DNA from: Leguminivora glycinivorella
Lineage: Eukaryota; Arthropoda; Insecta; Lepidoptera; Tortricidae
Reading direction: 5' to 3'
Length of the DNA stretch: 64,000 nt
Assembly: GCF_023078275.1 (NCBI RefSeq)
Contig: NC_062982.1
Coordinates: 6,894,501-6,958,500, forward strand
Part shown: one piece after another, positions 43,809 to 54,399 of the stretch
Layout of the letters: each line of letters begins with the position of its first letter
Position numbering within the stretch: position 1 is the first letter of the stretch
The notes under the pieces: generated by a model
The model's input: only the letters and a program-made list of their open reading frames with translations
Told to the model about the DNA's origin: nothing
Databases searched by the model: none
Program-made: the position numbers and the translations under genes

Positions 43809-44697
43809 AGAGATGGGTAACTACCCAGGTAAATACCCGACGGTGGGTATTTACCGGGTAAATACCCGATATTTACCTACCCGCGGGTAAATACGCGGGT
43901 ATTTTCATTTTTCTTCCAAATTTGACGTTTTAAATGGTGTTTTGGGCTAAAATAGATTAATTTAAGTCAGTCTTTGTAATTGTACACATAATGTTTATTC
44001 AAATTGAGAACGAATAGGTTGCTATGAGATAAAATGTGATCTTTCCAACTATAAAAATGGTGTAATATCATTCTCTGACACACGGAAATAATTTAAAATG
44101 CTTTTAATATAAATTATAAGTCTGATAAATTAAATTGTAAATGAAAATATGTGAATAAAAATATTTCAAAAATCACTTTTTGAAGCTCATAACTCATACA
44201 TAGTATGTTTTATGACAAAAATGTATATAAACTTTTTTGTAGGAAATTGTGTCTACTTTAGTTCGTACATACAAAACTTTTCGATATTCATGATAGTTTC
44301 CATGAAATATGAAAAAAATACATTTTACCCCCCTAACCCCACCATAACCCCCTCCAACCAGTACTAGGAAGTTTATCTTTATCGTATAAATACGACTATT
44401 TAATGCAATCTAAAAAGCACACGTAAAACATATTTTTTTAATTATTTTTAAAAATATACATTAAAACTTCTGTAATCTTTATTGTATATTTGACTGAACA
44501 GTTTCGTTTTGAATTGTGTATAATAATTACAAGCACTAACTTAGTATTTATCTCCATTTTAACACAAATCAGCATGTGCAACATGAAATGAATCTACCCG
44601 TCAATTTGGGTAGATACGGGTAAATACCGGGTAGACAGGTATTTACCGGGTAAATACCTGGGTGGGTAGATTGGGTATTTACCCACGACCCATCTCT
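43809..44697. mobile_element. 889-bp hAT-like MITE with perfect 8-bp duplication
   Basis: AAATGCTT flanks both ends (43801-43808, 44698-44705). The tips are AGAGATGGGT and ACCCATCTCT. Sub-terminal blocks repeat GGTAAATACCCG and its complement many times, while the centre is AT-rich and non-coding. An 8-bp duplication and short tips are typical of hAT transposition. Confidence 0.85.
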
Positions 44698-44909
44698 AAA
44701 TGCTTATACTTTTTTCCACTACACGGTCCGTATGTTTCACAAAAATATAATGCTCAGTCTAGCGTTAAGAAGTGAGCAAGTAAACTGAAAATGCTTCGAA
44801 GCTAATCTGATGTTTCTATACAAATGCCATAATGACATACTTTGTAGACAAAGTCATTATGGCTCTGTGGCGTTGTTTTATAAGCTGTTTTATACGTTGC
44901 AATGAACTC

Positions 44910-45067
44910 CAGGGTGGCTAGCCGAATGGCACAATCGCTCACGAAACGCTCACGAAACGAAGCGCTAGTAGATATCTATCTCTATCGCGCTTGCGTATTG
45001 GCGCGACAGAGCCAGCGGCGTATCGCTTTCGTTTGGCGTCGGAGAAATGCCATTCGGCTACGGGGCC
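44910..45067. mobile_element. GCCGTAG MITE, copy identical to 17823-17980
   Basis: Same 158 bases as the copy at 17.8 kb, in the same orientation, between different flanks. Confidence 0.85.
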
Positions 45068-45540
45068 TGGATTCACTGCAATGGGTTAATTATATTCGTT
45101 TTCAGTTCTTTCTGTTTTTATTTTCACTGGATGCGAGGCACATTATTTCCCGGTATTCGTTCGTTGTGTAGTTTGCTAAAATTGCATTTAAAAGAGGTAA
45201 TACAATTGTTAAAATTTTGTTTTTATTTTGTTAGATTCAAATTAAAATAGTTTTAGTTATGTACTTATGAATTTTTCATTTCCATATTTCATTTCTTTAT
45301 TAACATTCACACTCTATACAGTCTATACATAATATACAGTACAGCACATGAAACCCCTTGAGGTGTAGCAAAAGATAAAAACACAGAATGGACATGAAAT
45401 GTCTTTATAATGACTCATTATTAATGAGAAAATAATATAGCGCTTATAAAGTAGGTTGTGAGATTTTTTATTTTTAGTTATTTTATTTGAAAAGTACTTC
45501 GGAATTTCCAAATTTATATTCGTGTATATTTTTTTCTCTT
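45068..45540. other. No recognisable feature
   Basis: AT-rich, nothing identified. Confidence 0.4.
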
Positions 45541-45663
45541 TATACAGGGTGGCAGATTTCTATATTCAAAGTTAATTGTAAAAAAAACTTTAATTGTAAA
45601 AAAAACTTTGGTTTCAACATTTGGGAATACATTGCCGTATACTGCGGATTTTTTTGTTAACAT

Positions 45664-45827
45664 GGTCTCAGTGGTTAGAACACGACCGTTCTTATGCAAT
45701 TGAAGCGTTTTTTAAAGCTAATGAATCGTTAGTTATTGCACGCCGACAATTTTCTTTACATTTTAATATTCGTCGTGGAACTGACGAGGCCCATTTTCAC
45801 ACTGTAGGTAGTGTATCTAGTAAGTAG
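45664..45827 (+). pseudogene. Transposase N-terminal helix-turn-helix piece (DUF4817-like)
   Basis: The frame reads HDRSYAIEAFFKANES, then ARRQFSLHFNIRRG. The pattern Y/F-A-I-E-A-F/Y-x-K-x-x-S..A-R-R-x-F-x-x-x-F-N-I is that of the DUF4817 helix-turn-helix domain found at the start of many insect mariner-like transposases, where it binds the terminal repeat. The sequence before HDRS and after RRG is off-consensus and no start codon can be trusted. It is the head of a broken gene whose tail is at 46024. Family assignment is from memory of the motif. Confidence 0.6.
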
Positions 45828-46023
45828 ATTGTTATTTTTAGATAAGATGGAGCGCATCGCCAACAATCTGTTTTACAGTTTAGCGAAACTTTATTAATAT
45901 GATTGTGTAGAGGTACATTGTCTTTTTTGTTAAAAAAAACAAACATGAGTAGCCATGTGAACAAGTAATATGGTCGCCACTGAGCCCCGCGATCATCTAA
46001 TAAATAACAACCCATGATCTATA

Positions 46024-46153
46024 GATGATTTAAAAAAAATATCGCTGATGAAATCGGCAACATTTTGCAGGATATGATGCGGCGAGTGATACAAAACACG
46101 AGGCTCCGTTTCGGGGACTGTGTACGTGTTATTATATTATTTTTAAATAAATA
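46024..46153 (+). pseudogene. Transposase C-terminal piece
   Basis: The frame reads DDLKKNIADEIGNILQDMM, then RRVIQNTRLRFGDCVRV, and stops near 46153. The order D-x-L-K-x-x-I-x-x-E-I..L..M-x-x-R-V-x-x-N..R-L..C is the usual end of mariner-type transposases just after the third catalytic acidic residue. With the head at 45664 it shows a transposase whose centre has been deleted. It cannot encode an active enzyme. Confidence 0.65.
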
Positions 46154-46243
46154 AATCGGAATTTGTTATCTTTGTTTTAAGATATTAATAAAGTTTCTAT
46201 CTTAAGCCGTTATTTTTTTTATTTCAATTTAGAGACCCTGTAT

Positions 46244-47025
46244 GACTACATACATATTTTGTTCTACAGCTTGTCTCTTAATTGTACCTACCTTGGCCAA
46301 AAATGACAAAGGATTTTTAATATCTACCTAGGTATAATCCCAACATCTGAGGCCATTAACCTCCTTTCCGAAGTTACCTTGTTCTGAAAGCGTTAACCCT
46401 TCGACCACCTGACGCCGGCAGTTGGGACCCTTGCCTCGGGCAGGGTTAAAAGGCAGGATAAATAAATGGGCAAAAGGTTGTTTATTTATGCATTAAGTTG
46501 TAAGACACTATATTATATGGTTTTACCCCATGTTTTAACACCGAACATATGCTGTAAAGAATATAAGAAAACGCATTCATTTTTTAATCTATTAAGTAGT
46601 TTTATTTTGAAGTGAAGGCATGGCGTTTTAATATTTTAAAATACGTTTGACCCTAACCTTCTTAGGTCTAAGAAGTCGACTCTGATATATAGATTTTATT
46701 GTGGTGTACAACCCCTTGATTGCTATGAATGGCACTAACATTTACTCTGCATCTCCCTTTTGTAAAAACAGGTGCGTTTAAGTATGTATGTATGAATCTC
46801 ATAATATAACTCGTTCAATAATACAATATTAATCGTTGTTACCTAGGTAGTTGAGAAGCACCCTCGTCAGATAGAGTATCATGTCTAAGTATAAGACATA
46901 CAATTATCACTACATTATAATTATTTCCTCTCAATCGTCTGTACACGCCATAATTAGTTAAATTACACCACTAATCGGGCACGTCTAGCGATGTACAGTC
47001 AACAACACAGCTGTTAATACAGACA
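46244..47025. other. No recognisable feature
   Basis: Nothing identified. Confidence 0.4.
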
Positions 47026-47219
47026 AATAAAATAAATAAATATTATAGGACTCCCACGGTAGGAGTCCCACGGTAAGTTCAAGAAGGCTTGTGTTGCGGG
47101 TACTCAGACAACGATGTACATAATATACAAATACTTATATAATATAGAAAACATCCATGACTCAGGAACAAATATATGTGCTCAACACACAAATAAATGC
47201 CCTTACCGGGATTCAAACC
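47026..47219 (-). mobile_element. tRNA-headed SINE, family 1
   Basis: AAATAAATAAATATTATAGG, a duplicated GTCCCACGGTA (47053-47080), ACTCAGACAACGATGTACAT and a degraded B box (CCGGGATTCAAACC) at about 47207. The head beyond the B box is missing. Confidence 0.75.
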
Positions 47220-47486
47220 AAAAATATTTATTGCTTGTACATTAAGGTGTGTATACATATTCTTATCACTTTGTATTCACAGATGTGTTGTAGACTGTAC
47301 AGTCAGCCGCAAGTGTTAACCAAGTTTGGATTTGTATGGGGCCCGTGGGAGTTGTGGTTACGCCATTACAAACTTAAATGAGGATAAAATAGATTATTAT
47401 AACAAGGCAGATTAGAATAGTTAAGTAAACGTTAAGATTATTTGCTTGGTTAGGAAGATTTTTTGAGCCATTGACTTTTTGTACAA
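47220..47486. other. No recognisable feature
   Basis: Nothing identified. Confidence 0.4.
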
Positions 47487-47717
47487 CTAGCATTTGCCCG
47501 CGGCTACGCTCGCGTTAAATTCAAAAAAATGCTCCATACAAAAACTCCACCCCCCACTTTAGGGAAGTGTGAGGTTAGTTAGAAACAGACAAAAAGTAGC
47601 CTAAGTCACTCTCCATCCCTTCAACTATCTCCACTTAAAATGTCACGTCAATTCGTTGCTCCGTGTTGCCGTGAAAGACGGACAAACAAACAGACACACA
47701 CACTTTCCCATTTATAC
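47487..47717 (-). mobile_element. Short Helitron
   Basis: The minus-strand 3' end has hairpin GCGAGCGTAGCCGCGGGC and CTAG (47487-47490), followed by T. The body matches 29676-29904. The 5' TC tip has decayed into TATACC. Confidence 0.75.
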
Positions 47718-47734
47718 CTAAAAATATATAATTG

Positions 47735-48018
47735 TCGGAGACAGACCGGATATTGGCACGGATAGTCAATTGTAGCGCAGCGCGCGAAGAGTTGCAGCTG
47801 GACAGCTGACGTTACAACCAACCAGTTGTCCACCCAACGAGTTGTCCCCACTTCGTGCGCTAGGACGGAGCCGGGATACCTGAGACCCGGCACTCTCTGG
47901 TGGACCACGCTAGAGACAAGAAGTCTTAGAGCTACCTCGGAACTGTCCACGCTATAATTGTTCTAAATCAAGTTGTTTACCTATCAGTTACTGTAAAATT
48001 GAAAGTGTGTAAAATAAA
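47735..48018 (+). mobile_element. Possible solo LTR or LTR fragment
   Basis: GC-richer block beginning TGTCGGAGACAGACCGG and ending near GTGTGTAAAATAAA, which could be a polyadenylation signal. It sits between two Helitrons. No terminal CA, target duplication or second copy was found, so the call is weak. Confidence 0.3.
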
Positions 48019-48426
48019 CCTTTGTATGCTTAAATCTTTGAAACTACGCAACGGATTTTGATGCGGTTTTTTTTAATAGATAGAGTGATTCAAGAGGAAG
48101 GTTTATATGTATAATAACATCCATTAAATAGTGGAGAAGTACTGTTATTTTTGAGGTTTCTAATGTGATATCGTAAATAATTACATGCGGGTAGATTATA
48201 TTTATTTGTCTACCCCGAACATTTATATAAATTAATATCGGGTAGTTTTGTGTTGTTTACATCTCCGGTGACATTTTGCTGGGACGTCAGTCTTCCGCGA
48301 CCACGGCCAGTGCAACCTGGCCGAAACGTTGGGAAAAAGGTAAAAATAATGTTAATTAATCGCATTCGACCTGTATGTGACTTTAAATATGTGTACAAAG
48401 CGCGAGAACTTAGTGTTATCTTGATA

Positions 48427-48456
48427 AGGGATAGGGATAGCGATAGGGATAGCGAT
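48427..48456. repeat. Hexamer array, unit 1 of Helitron C
   Basis: Alternating ATAGGG and ATAGCG units cut off by the LINE insertion. Confidence 0.9.
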
Positions 48457-48749
48457 AATCGTAAATTCGTAAATAAACTTAAAAATAAACTTATGCTTGA
48501 AGCGTATTACACTGTTGACGAATTTTTCAACGACGTGCACTCTTGAACTGGTTCACTATACCAACCATTTTGAATTATAAAATTGAAATGTATCTTCGAC
48601 AGCATGTTTGCATTAACTATGTAACTTATAAGTGCCGACTGTAGACACTTAATAACAAAAAATAACAAAGAAGAATAATTGTATTTATATGTAATTTTGT
48701 TGACATGTAAAACTATGTTTGATAAAGGAATAAATGAATGAATGAATGA
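48456..48749 (+). pseudogene. 5'-truncated LINE 3' end inserted in hexamer array
   Basis: The open frame reads KFVNKLKNKLMLEAYYTVDE, then FFNDVHS, and stops at 48544-48546. This resembles the last residues of Jockey/CR1-like reverse-transcriptase polyproteins (F/K-x-x-L-K-x-x-L..A-Y/F-Y-S/T-V-x-E-F/Y). A 200-bp 3' UTR follows, ending in AATGAATGAATGA. The 25 bases TAGGGATAGCGATAGGGATA plus GCGAT flank both sides and may be the target duplication, although the array itself is repetitive. Confidence 0.65.
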
Positions 48750-49226
48750 TAGGGATAGCGATAGGGATAGCGATGTCACTACATAGTATAAAACAAAGTC
48801 GCTTTTTCTGTCCCTATGTCCCTTTGTATGCTTAAATCTTTGAAACTACGCAACGGATTTTGATGCGTTTTTTTTTTAATAGATAGAGTGATTCAAGAGG
48901 AAGGTTTATATGTATAATAACATCCATTAAATAGTGGAGAAGTACTGTTATTTTTGAGGTTTCTAATGTGATGTCGTAAATAATTACATGCGGGTAGATT
49001 ATATTTATTTGTCTACCCCGAACATTTATATAAATTAATATCGGGTAGTTTTGTGTTGTTTACATCTCCGGTGACATTTTGCTGGGACGTCAGTCTTCCG
49101 CGACCACGGCCAGTGCAACCTGGCCGAAACGTTGGGAAAAAAGGTAAAAATAATGTTAATTAATCGCTTTCGACCTGTATGTGACTTTAAATATGTGTAC
49201 AAAGCGCGAGAACTTAGTGTTATCTT

Positions 49227-49345
49227 GATAAGGGATAGGGATAGCGATAGGGATAGCGATAGGGATAGCGATAGCCATAGCGTTAGCGATAGCGATAGCG
49301 ATAGGGATAGAGATAGGGATACGGATACGGATACGGATAATATGG
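49227..49345. repeat. Hexamer array, unit 2 of Helitron C
   Basis: ATAGGG/ATAGCG mixture followed by ATACGG units, then GGTATCGTTAGAGGGATACG as in Helitron A. Confidence 0.9.
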
Positions 49346-49655
49346 GTATCGTTAGAGGGATACGGATAATCGGTCGGCGGTCTCTTACAATCAAAGTGCT
49401 CTAAGACGATCGTTGTTTGCTTGCTTGAAGATTACGTTTGCGATAAGTATAAGCAAAATGTAAAAAATTGTAAGGGATAATAGAAAAAAGTACTTTTTAC
49501 CCACCGATCATATAGTGCAAAAGTATTATGTGCAATCGAAATAATCGCAGATAAATATACCAGAGAAACCTAAGGATCCAAATGAAAATCTTAATGAATA
49601 CTTTTATTACGCGGGCGAAGCCGCGGGTAAAAGCTAGTTTTAACTATAAACTGAA

Positions 49656-49705
49656 ATAAATGTCATATACAAAGAAAAAATGACCAAGGCCTCCAAGTGT
49701 CCAAT
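49656..49705 (-). mobile_element. SINE family 3 tail fragment
   Basis: AATGTCATATACAAAGAAAA and GCCTCCAAG match the start of 59371-59575. The tRNA-like part is absent. Confidence 0.6.
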
Positions 49706-50247
49706 GCTATCATAATTAGCACGGATTTGCATAATGCGCCATCTATCGACCACTATGCATACTATAAATAAGTACATCGGGGCGAACGAAAATCTAGTTC
49801 TACTACCTAACTATCTATGGACATTCCAAGTATTCCAACCAAAATTCTTAAAAAGGTTCCTATTTCACATAAATCATAAGGACCCTTTAAACATGGAAAG
49901 CCCCATAATAATCACCCTTACAAAACAAACGGCTCCCCCAAACATCGTTGACCCAATTCCTTCTCTAAATAAAGCCGACTGTACTCGTTAAACAGCACTT
50001 GCGCGGTGTCTGTTCGCATTGCCTGTGACTGTGACAGCTAGGCGTGTGTTCACGCCTTTAGAATTAAGCCTTGAACACACAATAAGTTGAAGTATAAGAA
50101 ATGTTTATTAAACTTCAAAAATACCTATACTTACTCTTACGCGTTCAGTTCACATGGTAAAATAAATGGTTTAAAAAAACCTACTTGATACAATACATGA
50201 TTGATGGGCCCTAAAAACTTTACTCGTAATCAAGGAGATGATTTATA
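49706..50247. other. No recognisable feature
   Basis: The 85-codon frame at 49734-49991 has no motif. Confidence 0.4.
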
Positions 50248-50378
50248 ATGCCGTGGCTTGTGTGGGCGACGGCGATGCGACGCATACGAAATCAAACCTT
50301 ATCGATATGGAAGTATGAGACGCGACGGCGACGGTCGCGCGACGGTCGTGCGACCGTCGCCCACGCAAGACACGGCGT
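50248..50378. mobile_element. GC-rich palindromic MITE (GTCGCGCGAC type), copy 2
   Basis: 131 bp, with one GGTCGCGCGAT segment fewer in the left arm than the copy at 1076. Confidence 0.75.
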
Positions 50379-50382
50379 AAGG

Positions 50383-50687
50383 ATTGATAATCTTCATACT
50401 AAGAATCGTACCTCCATTTGTTAGCGCCACCTATTAAATACTATCACAACTACTATCATAACATTTTTTTTTTCAAAACGTGTACCTATTCAAGTGATAT
50501 CATGATATTAAAATAAATAAATATGTCAGTGGTTCTTAAAATAAATTAAAACACGCAAAAATATCGGTGAGAATATGTTTTTTGCCACTTCCAGGCTGCG
50601 AAACAGCGACATCTAGTTTTATCCATGAATTGTAGTTACACTTTTTTGTATGATTATGTCAGTCCCGGTATATAATATCGTCCTTGC
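50383..50687. repeat. CTTCCAGGCTGC repeat, copy 3
   Basis: Follows directly after the previous MITE with the same blocks as 3262-3628, including the T-tract then CAAAACGTGTACCTATT that copy 2 lacks. Confidence 0.65.
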
Positions 50688-50814
50688 TTGTAATTTCCTG
50701 AGTTACTTTTTGTTTATCTACTCACAACGAAAGTAAAAACTTATGTACTATTATGTAGTTTTCACTATTTGGGAAGTGGCAATCTGAATGAAAATGTTTT
50801 ATTAATTTTACATT

Positions 50815-50993
50815 TTTTTTTTTATACTACGTCGGTGGCAAACAAGTATACGGTCCGCCTGATGTAAAGCGGTCACCGTAACCTATGGACGCCTGCAACT
50901 CAAACAGTGTCACATGCGCGTTGCCACCCCATTAGAAACTTGTACACTCCCTTTTGCTGTGTTAAGTACACAGCAAAAAGGCACACTGCAAGT
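50815..50993 (-). mobile_element. LINE 3'-end repeat, partial
   Basis: T-tract then ATACTACGTCGGTGGCAAAC, matching 1337-1505. It stops just after the embedded hairpin (50938-50993). Confidence 0.65.
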
Positions 50994-51137
50994 TTACATT
51001 GGGTAAACCTGCTATATACCAGTAAATGAAATACCGTGTCTACTACCTAATGTAATAAGTACCCACTGAATTGTAACTTATAAGTGACTGCATATGAAAC
51101 TTTTGAATTTGAGACGCTAAAATAGTTTTTAGTTGGT

Positions 51138-51345
51138 GTTGAGCTAAGTTGTGGAATGAATGAGCTACCTTCTGAGGTGTTCCCCTTGCGCTATGACATG
51201 GGGTTCTTCAAGAAGCAAAGGTTCTCAAAGGTCGACAATGCATAAGTGACTCCCCTGATGTTGCTTATGTCCATGGGCAGCGATGACTGCTTCCCATCAG
51301 GCGGCTCGTTTGCTACTTTGCTGCCTATTTCATAAAAAAAATTGG
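51138..51345 (+). pseudogene. LINE reverse-transcriptase tail and 3' UTR
   Basis: WNE is followed, after a frameshift, by ELPSEVFPLRYDMGFFKK and QRFSKVDNA then a stop near 51244. W-N-x-L-P..V/F..F-K-K is the common end of CR1/Jockey-like LINE enzymes, in which the last exposed helix precedes a short basic tail. The 3' UTR has CCATGGGCAGCGATGAC, CATCAGGCGGCTCGTTTGC and CATAAAAAA, tying this 3' end to the one at 18548. The copy is dead and lacks all catalytic motifs. Confidence 0.7.
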
Positions 51346-52458
51346 CAATGTATTAGTAATATCGTGTAGGTGTGCACGCGCCCTTATCGCGTAGTTATAG
51401 GTTCCACCAAGCGGCATTAAATTTTCACCACATCATTAAACTTGCCGGATTTCGCATTTAGCGGGTTTTGAATTGAAATACTTCACGACCCTCTTCACTT
51501 ATCTGATGTTGTGTAGGTATCTACTCTACGGCTCGTACGCGTAAAGGTAGACGTACATACCTTATTTTCGTTCGTGTTTAGGTATATAGATAGATATGTA
51601 TAGGGTTACAAGCAAATTAATGAGAATTCAGTGTTAGTTAATAGTTATGAACGCAGGAATAGAATGTACAAGATTGTGATTAATAATGAATCTGTGTGTA
51701 ACACAGGATATCCTAGCTGAGAGTGAGAACCCAAAGTCATGTTTATCAACTGTAGGTATACGTTTTTAAGTCAATGAATGTTTCTATTTCTATTTTCATA
51801 GACGCGAGTCGTGGGACCGAAATCGGAGTCATGAGTCTACATTTACAAATAAGACTCGTCATAAGTATTTCCGTATTTTAAAGTTTCTACTAAAACGTAT
51901 TAGGATTTTTTTCAGATTTGAATTTATGACGAACAATGTCGATGATATATAAACGACATTTTTTGAGTGAATATGAAATAGAAAGTGTAAAAAGGATTTT
52001 ATTTTTTATAGTAAGTATTATTATCATATAGGGACTAAAATATTATAGGTTTGAAATTGACTCTGGCTCCGATATTAATTAAATTACGTATAAAAGAAGA
52101 TATTCAAGATTAGATTTTCAACAAGGTTGTTTCATTCTTTGTAGACTATAAGATTTCCCTAGCACCTGTTCAGGTTCATGTTCATAAACCTAGCAAGGTA
52201 TAAAATAAAATAATCCTAAGAATAATACAGTACGTGGCTGAGAATTTTAAGACCAAAAGCGGGATTCGGATTTTATAATTTTTATATCGATTAGGTACCT
52301 ATCGATAAAAAAGTAATGACTGAATATCCCGTGTATTTATTGGCTTTGTAAACCAATTAAAACTCGAGCATTTATGAATGCTTCGCCATTTAAAAAACAA
52401 ATAAAAACTTAACTGACAAAATTTCCACATTTTAACATTGTTCTAAAATTTTACTAGA
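51346..52458. other. Unassigned stretch
   Basis: No gene, RNA or repeat ends recognised. Confidence 0.4.
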
Positions 52459-52582
52459 TCAGACGGCGTCCGTTCCAATTTTAACACTTATCCACGTGGA
52501 TAAGACATCTTCACTCTCACACTGACATACGTACCTAATTGCCAAAGCGTGACGGATACTGTATCCTATCCACATAGCTGCT
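52459..52582. mobile_element. GCCGGCGTATTATGC MITE, decayed copy
   Basis: CACTTATCCACGTGGATAAG, CACTCTCACACTGACATACG and AAAGCGTGACGGATAC are clear, but the tips have decayed to GATCAGACGGCG and GCTGCTGATC. Confidence 0.65.
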
Positions 52583-53374
52583 GATCTGGTTAAGAAAAAT
52601 GCGTCTATAGGACATTGAACAGATTATAGGATAATAGAACATTGTTAGATGCCGAAAGAAGAGTAAAAGTTCACAGATACTACAAAAAGTCAAGTCTATG
52701 ATTGTCATTTCATCCCGACGCTGAGGGCTGACAAGTAACCTGTAAAAAGAACCAACCTGTAAAGAAATAATAATAATATTAAACCAAGTACTGATTTTTT
52801 AAACTTAGATGCCACTCAATGCTGTGCTATGTCCTGTTCTAGAATAAGAAATAAGAACACGAACCGAAGAATTATGACATTGCTTACTTTCCTTATATTA
52901 CTGGTGGTACTCCTTCCTAGTCCAATTCTTGGGAAATTGTGTATAAACCTGACCAGGTACAGCCGGAAAATGGAAATTGAATTGCAGATACATACCACCA
53001 TTAACATAATGGTGGTTATGTTACATAACCACCATTTAAACCAATAACAAGAAATAATGAAATTCTTTGAATGTTTTCTTTTTGCTACCAACTCATTAAG
53101 TCTGCAATCCAATTTCCATTTTATAAAAGATAGAAATGTTTGTTTATAATTTTAATGTACTTTCGAATTCAAAACAGTGACTGATTTGGATTTTCAGTAG
53201 TTCCTAATTATGCTGATTTCATGCGTCAAGTAACCAATAAGTAAGTATTCGAATTTCAAAACACTTGAGATACCAAGCTTTATCCTTATGTTTAACAAAA
53301 TGGCTGTAATCTATAATATTCCTGTTTCAATCACTAGTCTGTACTTACTAGTCCAATATAAAAATCTATCTGCG
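52583..53374. other. Unassigned stretch with a triple inverted motif
   Basis: At 52991-53036 the phrase CCACCATTAACAT is followed by AATGGTGGTTATG and then CATAACCACCATT, giving two overlapping hairpins. Nothing else is identified. Confidence 0.5.
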
Positions 53375-53435
53375 GTATTTTTATAAGAACAGCATGCACT
53401 TTCGTCCAGAACAGTGACATTTGGTGCCATAAACC
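53375..53435 (-). repeat. Single reversed 121-bp minisatellite fragment
   Basis: GTATTTTTATAAGAACAGCA, then CGTCCAGAACAGTGACATTT and GGTGC match the minisatellite unit at 9120-9200 reversed. Confidence 0.75.
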
Positions 53436-53524
53436 ACACGCACCATGTTACAAGCTTTGCTTAGTTTGGGGCTAAATTGATCTGTGTAAGATGTTAGCTT
53501 TGTTACTTTGTACTGTACGTATAC

Positions 53525-53585
53525 ATAATCGGTCCAGAAATAACGGGGATATCGAATAACAAACATTAAAAAAATAATACAGAAA
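53525..53585 (+). repeat. Fragment of the AACCGCC-ended element
   Basis: ATCGGTCCAGAAATAACGGG, GATATCGA and AACAAACATTAAAAAAAT match 9451-9510 in forward orientation, opposite to the neighbouring minisatellite fragment, so the copy is rearranged. Confidence 0.6.
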
Positions 53586-54002
53586 CTATCCGACTAAAAA
53601 CATAAAATTCAAACAATTTTATAACATGATTTTACCATAAGACACTTGAAATCGTACAAGAAATTGTATTTTTGACTCTTCCATTGTAGTAACATTGCAA
53701 TTTCAAAACGCGTGAAACGGAACGCACCCTAGCCAACTAACTTTTTAAATCCTCTTATAACCTCACACTAACCAACAAAACATTAACTTTAACTACACGG
53801 ATTTAGGTTAGTTTTTGCTAGTTAGAGTTGTAAAGAGATACGAGGGTTAGTAAGGGAGTGAGGGTAGGCAATCTCATGATTAGAGTCGTGCTAAACAGAG
53901 GGCCTGAGCGCTTAAGAGTAGCCGGCTATCTCGGGTGAAACTCGCCTTCCCATACAAACGATGTTTCGTTTTTAATTTTAGTTTGTATGTTGTGGATACA
54001 AG
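53586..54002. other. No recognisable feature
   Basis: Nothing identified. Confidence 0.4.
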
Positions 54003-54076
54003 TAAAGTTATTTATCTATCTAAATCTACGTGTAGGATTCTAAGGACCCATAGATTTAGATAGATAAATAACTTTA
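54003..54076. repeat. Perfect 26-bp-arm hairpin
   Basis: Arm 54003-54028 starts TAAAGTTATTTATCTATCTA and its exact complement is 54051-54076, with a 22-nt loop. Confidence 0.95.
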
Positions 54077-54399
54077 TAATCATACAATACAATTCAGTAC
54101 GCCAATCATACCGCAATCTAATGAAACGAGGAGTTCTCGCAGACTCGCACCGTATAAATGGGCCTTAATAAATAAATGTTATAGTATTAACAATAACACG
54201 TGTGCGAAACAGATCTGATGGTATCTACTTTTGTGTATTTCTACGGCTTAAATTAGTTTATTGTACTGTCCCAAACTAATATACTTAAAACAAATGAAAT
54301 TATGCATTTATTTGTGTGAAAAGAAAGTATGGAAAAAAAAACTTAAATTCTAATTGCTTTATTACAATTTTTACATTAATTTGTATTTGATTATGCTGG

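Larger units (their letters stand above)
45541..46243 (+). mobile_element. Internally deleted mariner-like element
   Basis: Left tip TATACAGGGTGGCAGATTTC and right tip ACCCTGTATGA bracket two transposase pieces in the same orientation (45681-45780 and 46024-46153). The spacing leaves about 240 bp where the catalytic domain should be. A full mariner of this kind is about 1.3 kb, so this copy lost roughly half. Confidence 0.7.
48022..49250 (+). repeat. 430-bp direct duplication inside Helitron C
   Basis: Shared landmarks are ACGCAACGGATTTTGATGCG, GGTAGATTATATTTATTTGT, CGTCAGTCTTCCGCGACC and CTTGATAAGGGATAGGGATA. The two copies differ at only a handful of sites by eye. Confidence 0.9.
48020..49637 (+). 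mobile_element. Helitron C, internally duplicated
   Basis: The 3' end hairpin GCGGGCGAAGCCGCGGGT, AAAAG and CTAG at 49634-49637 is followed by T. The last 200 bp match A and B. Upstream, a segment of about 430 bp starting CTTTGTATGCTTAAATC occurs twice (48022-48456 and 48829-49250), each ending in the hexamer array. The intervening 370 bp hold a LINE fragment. The 5' tip was not found, so it is probably truncated. Confidence 0.75.
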
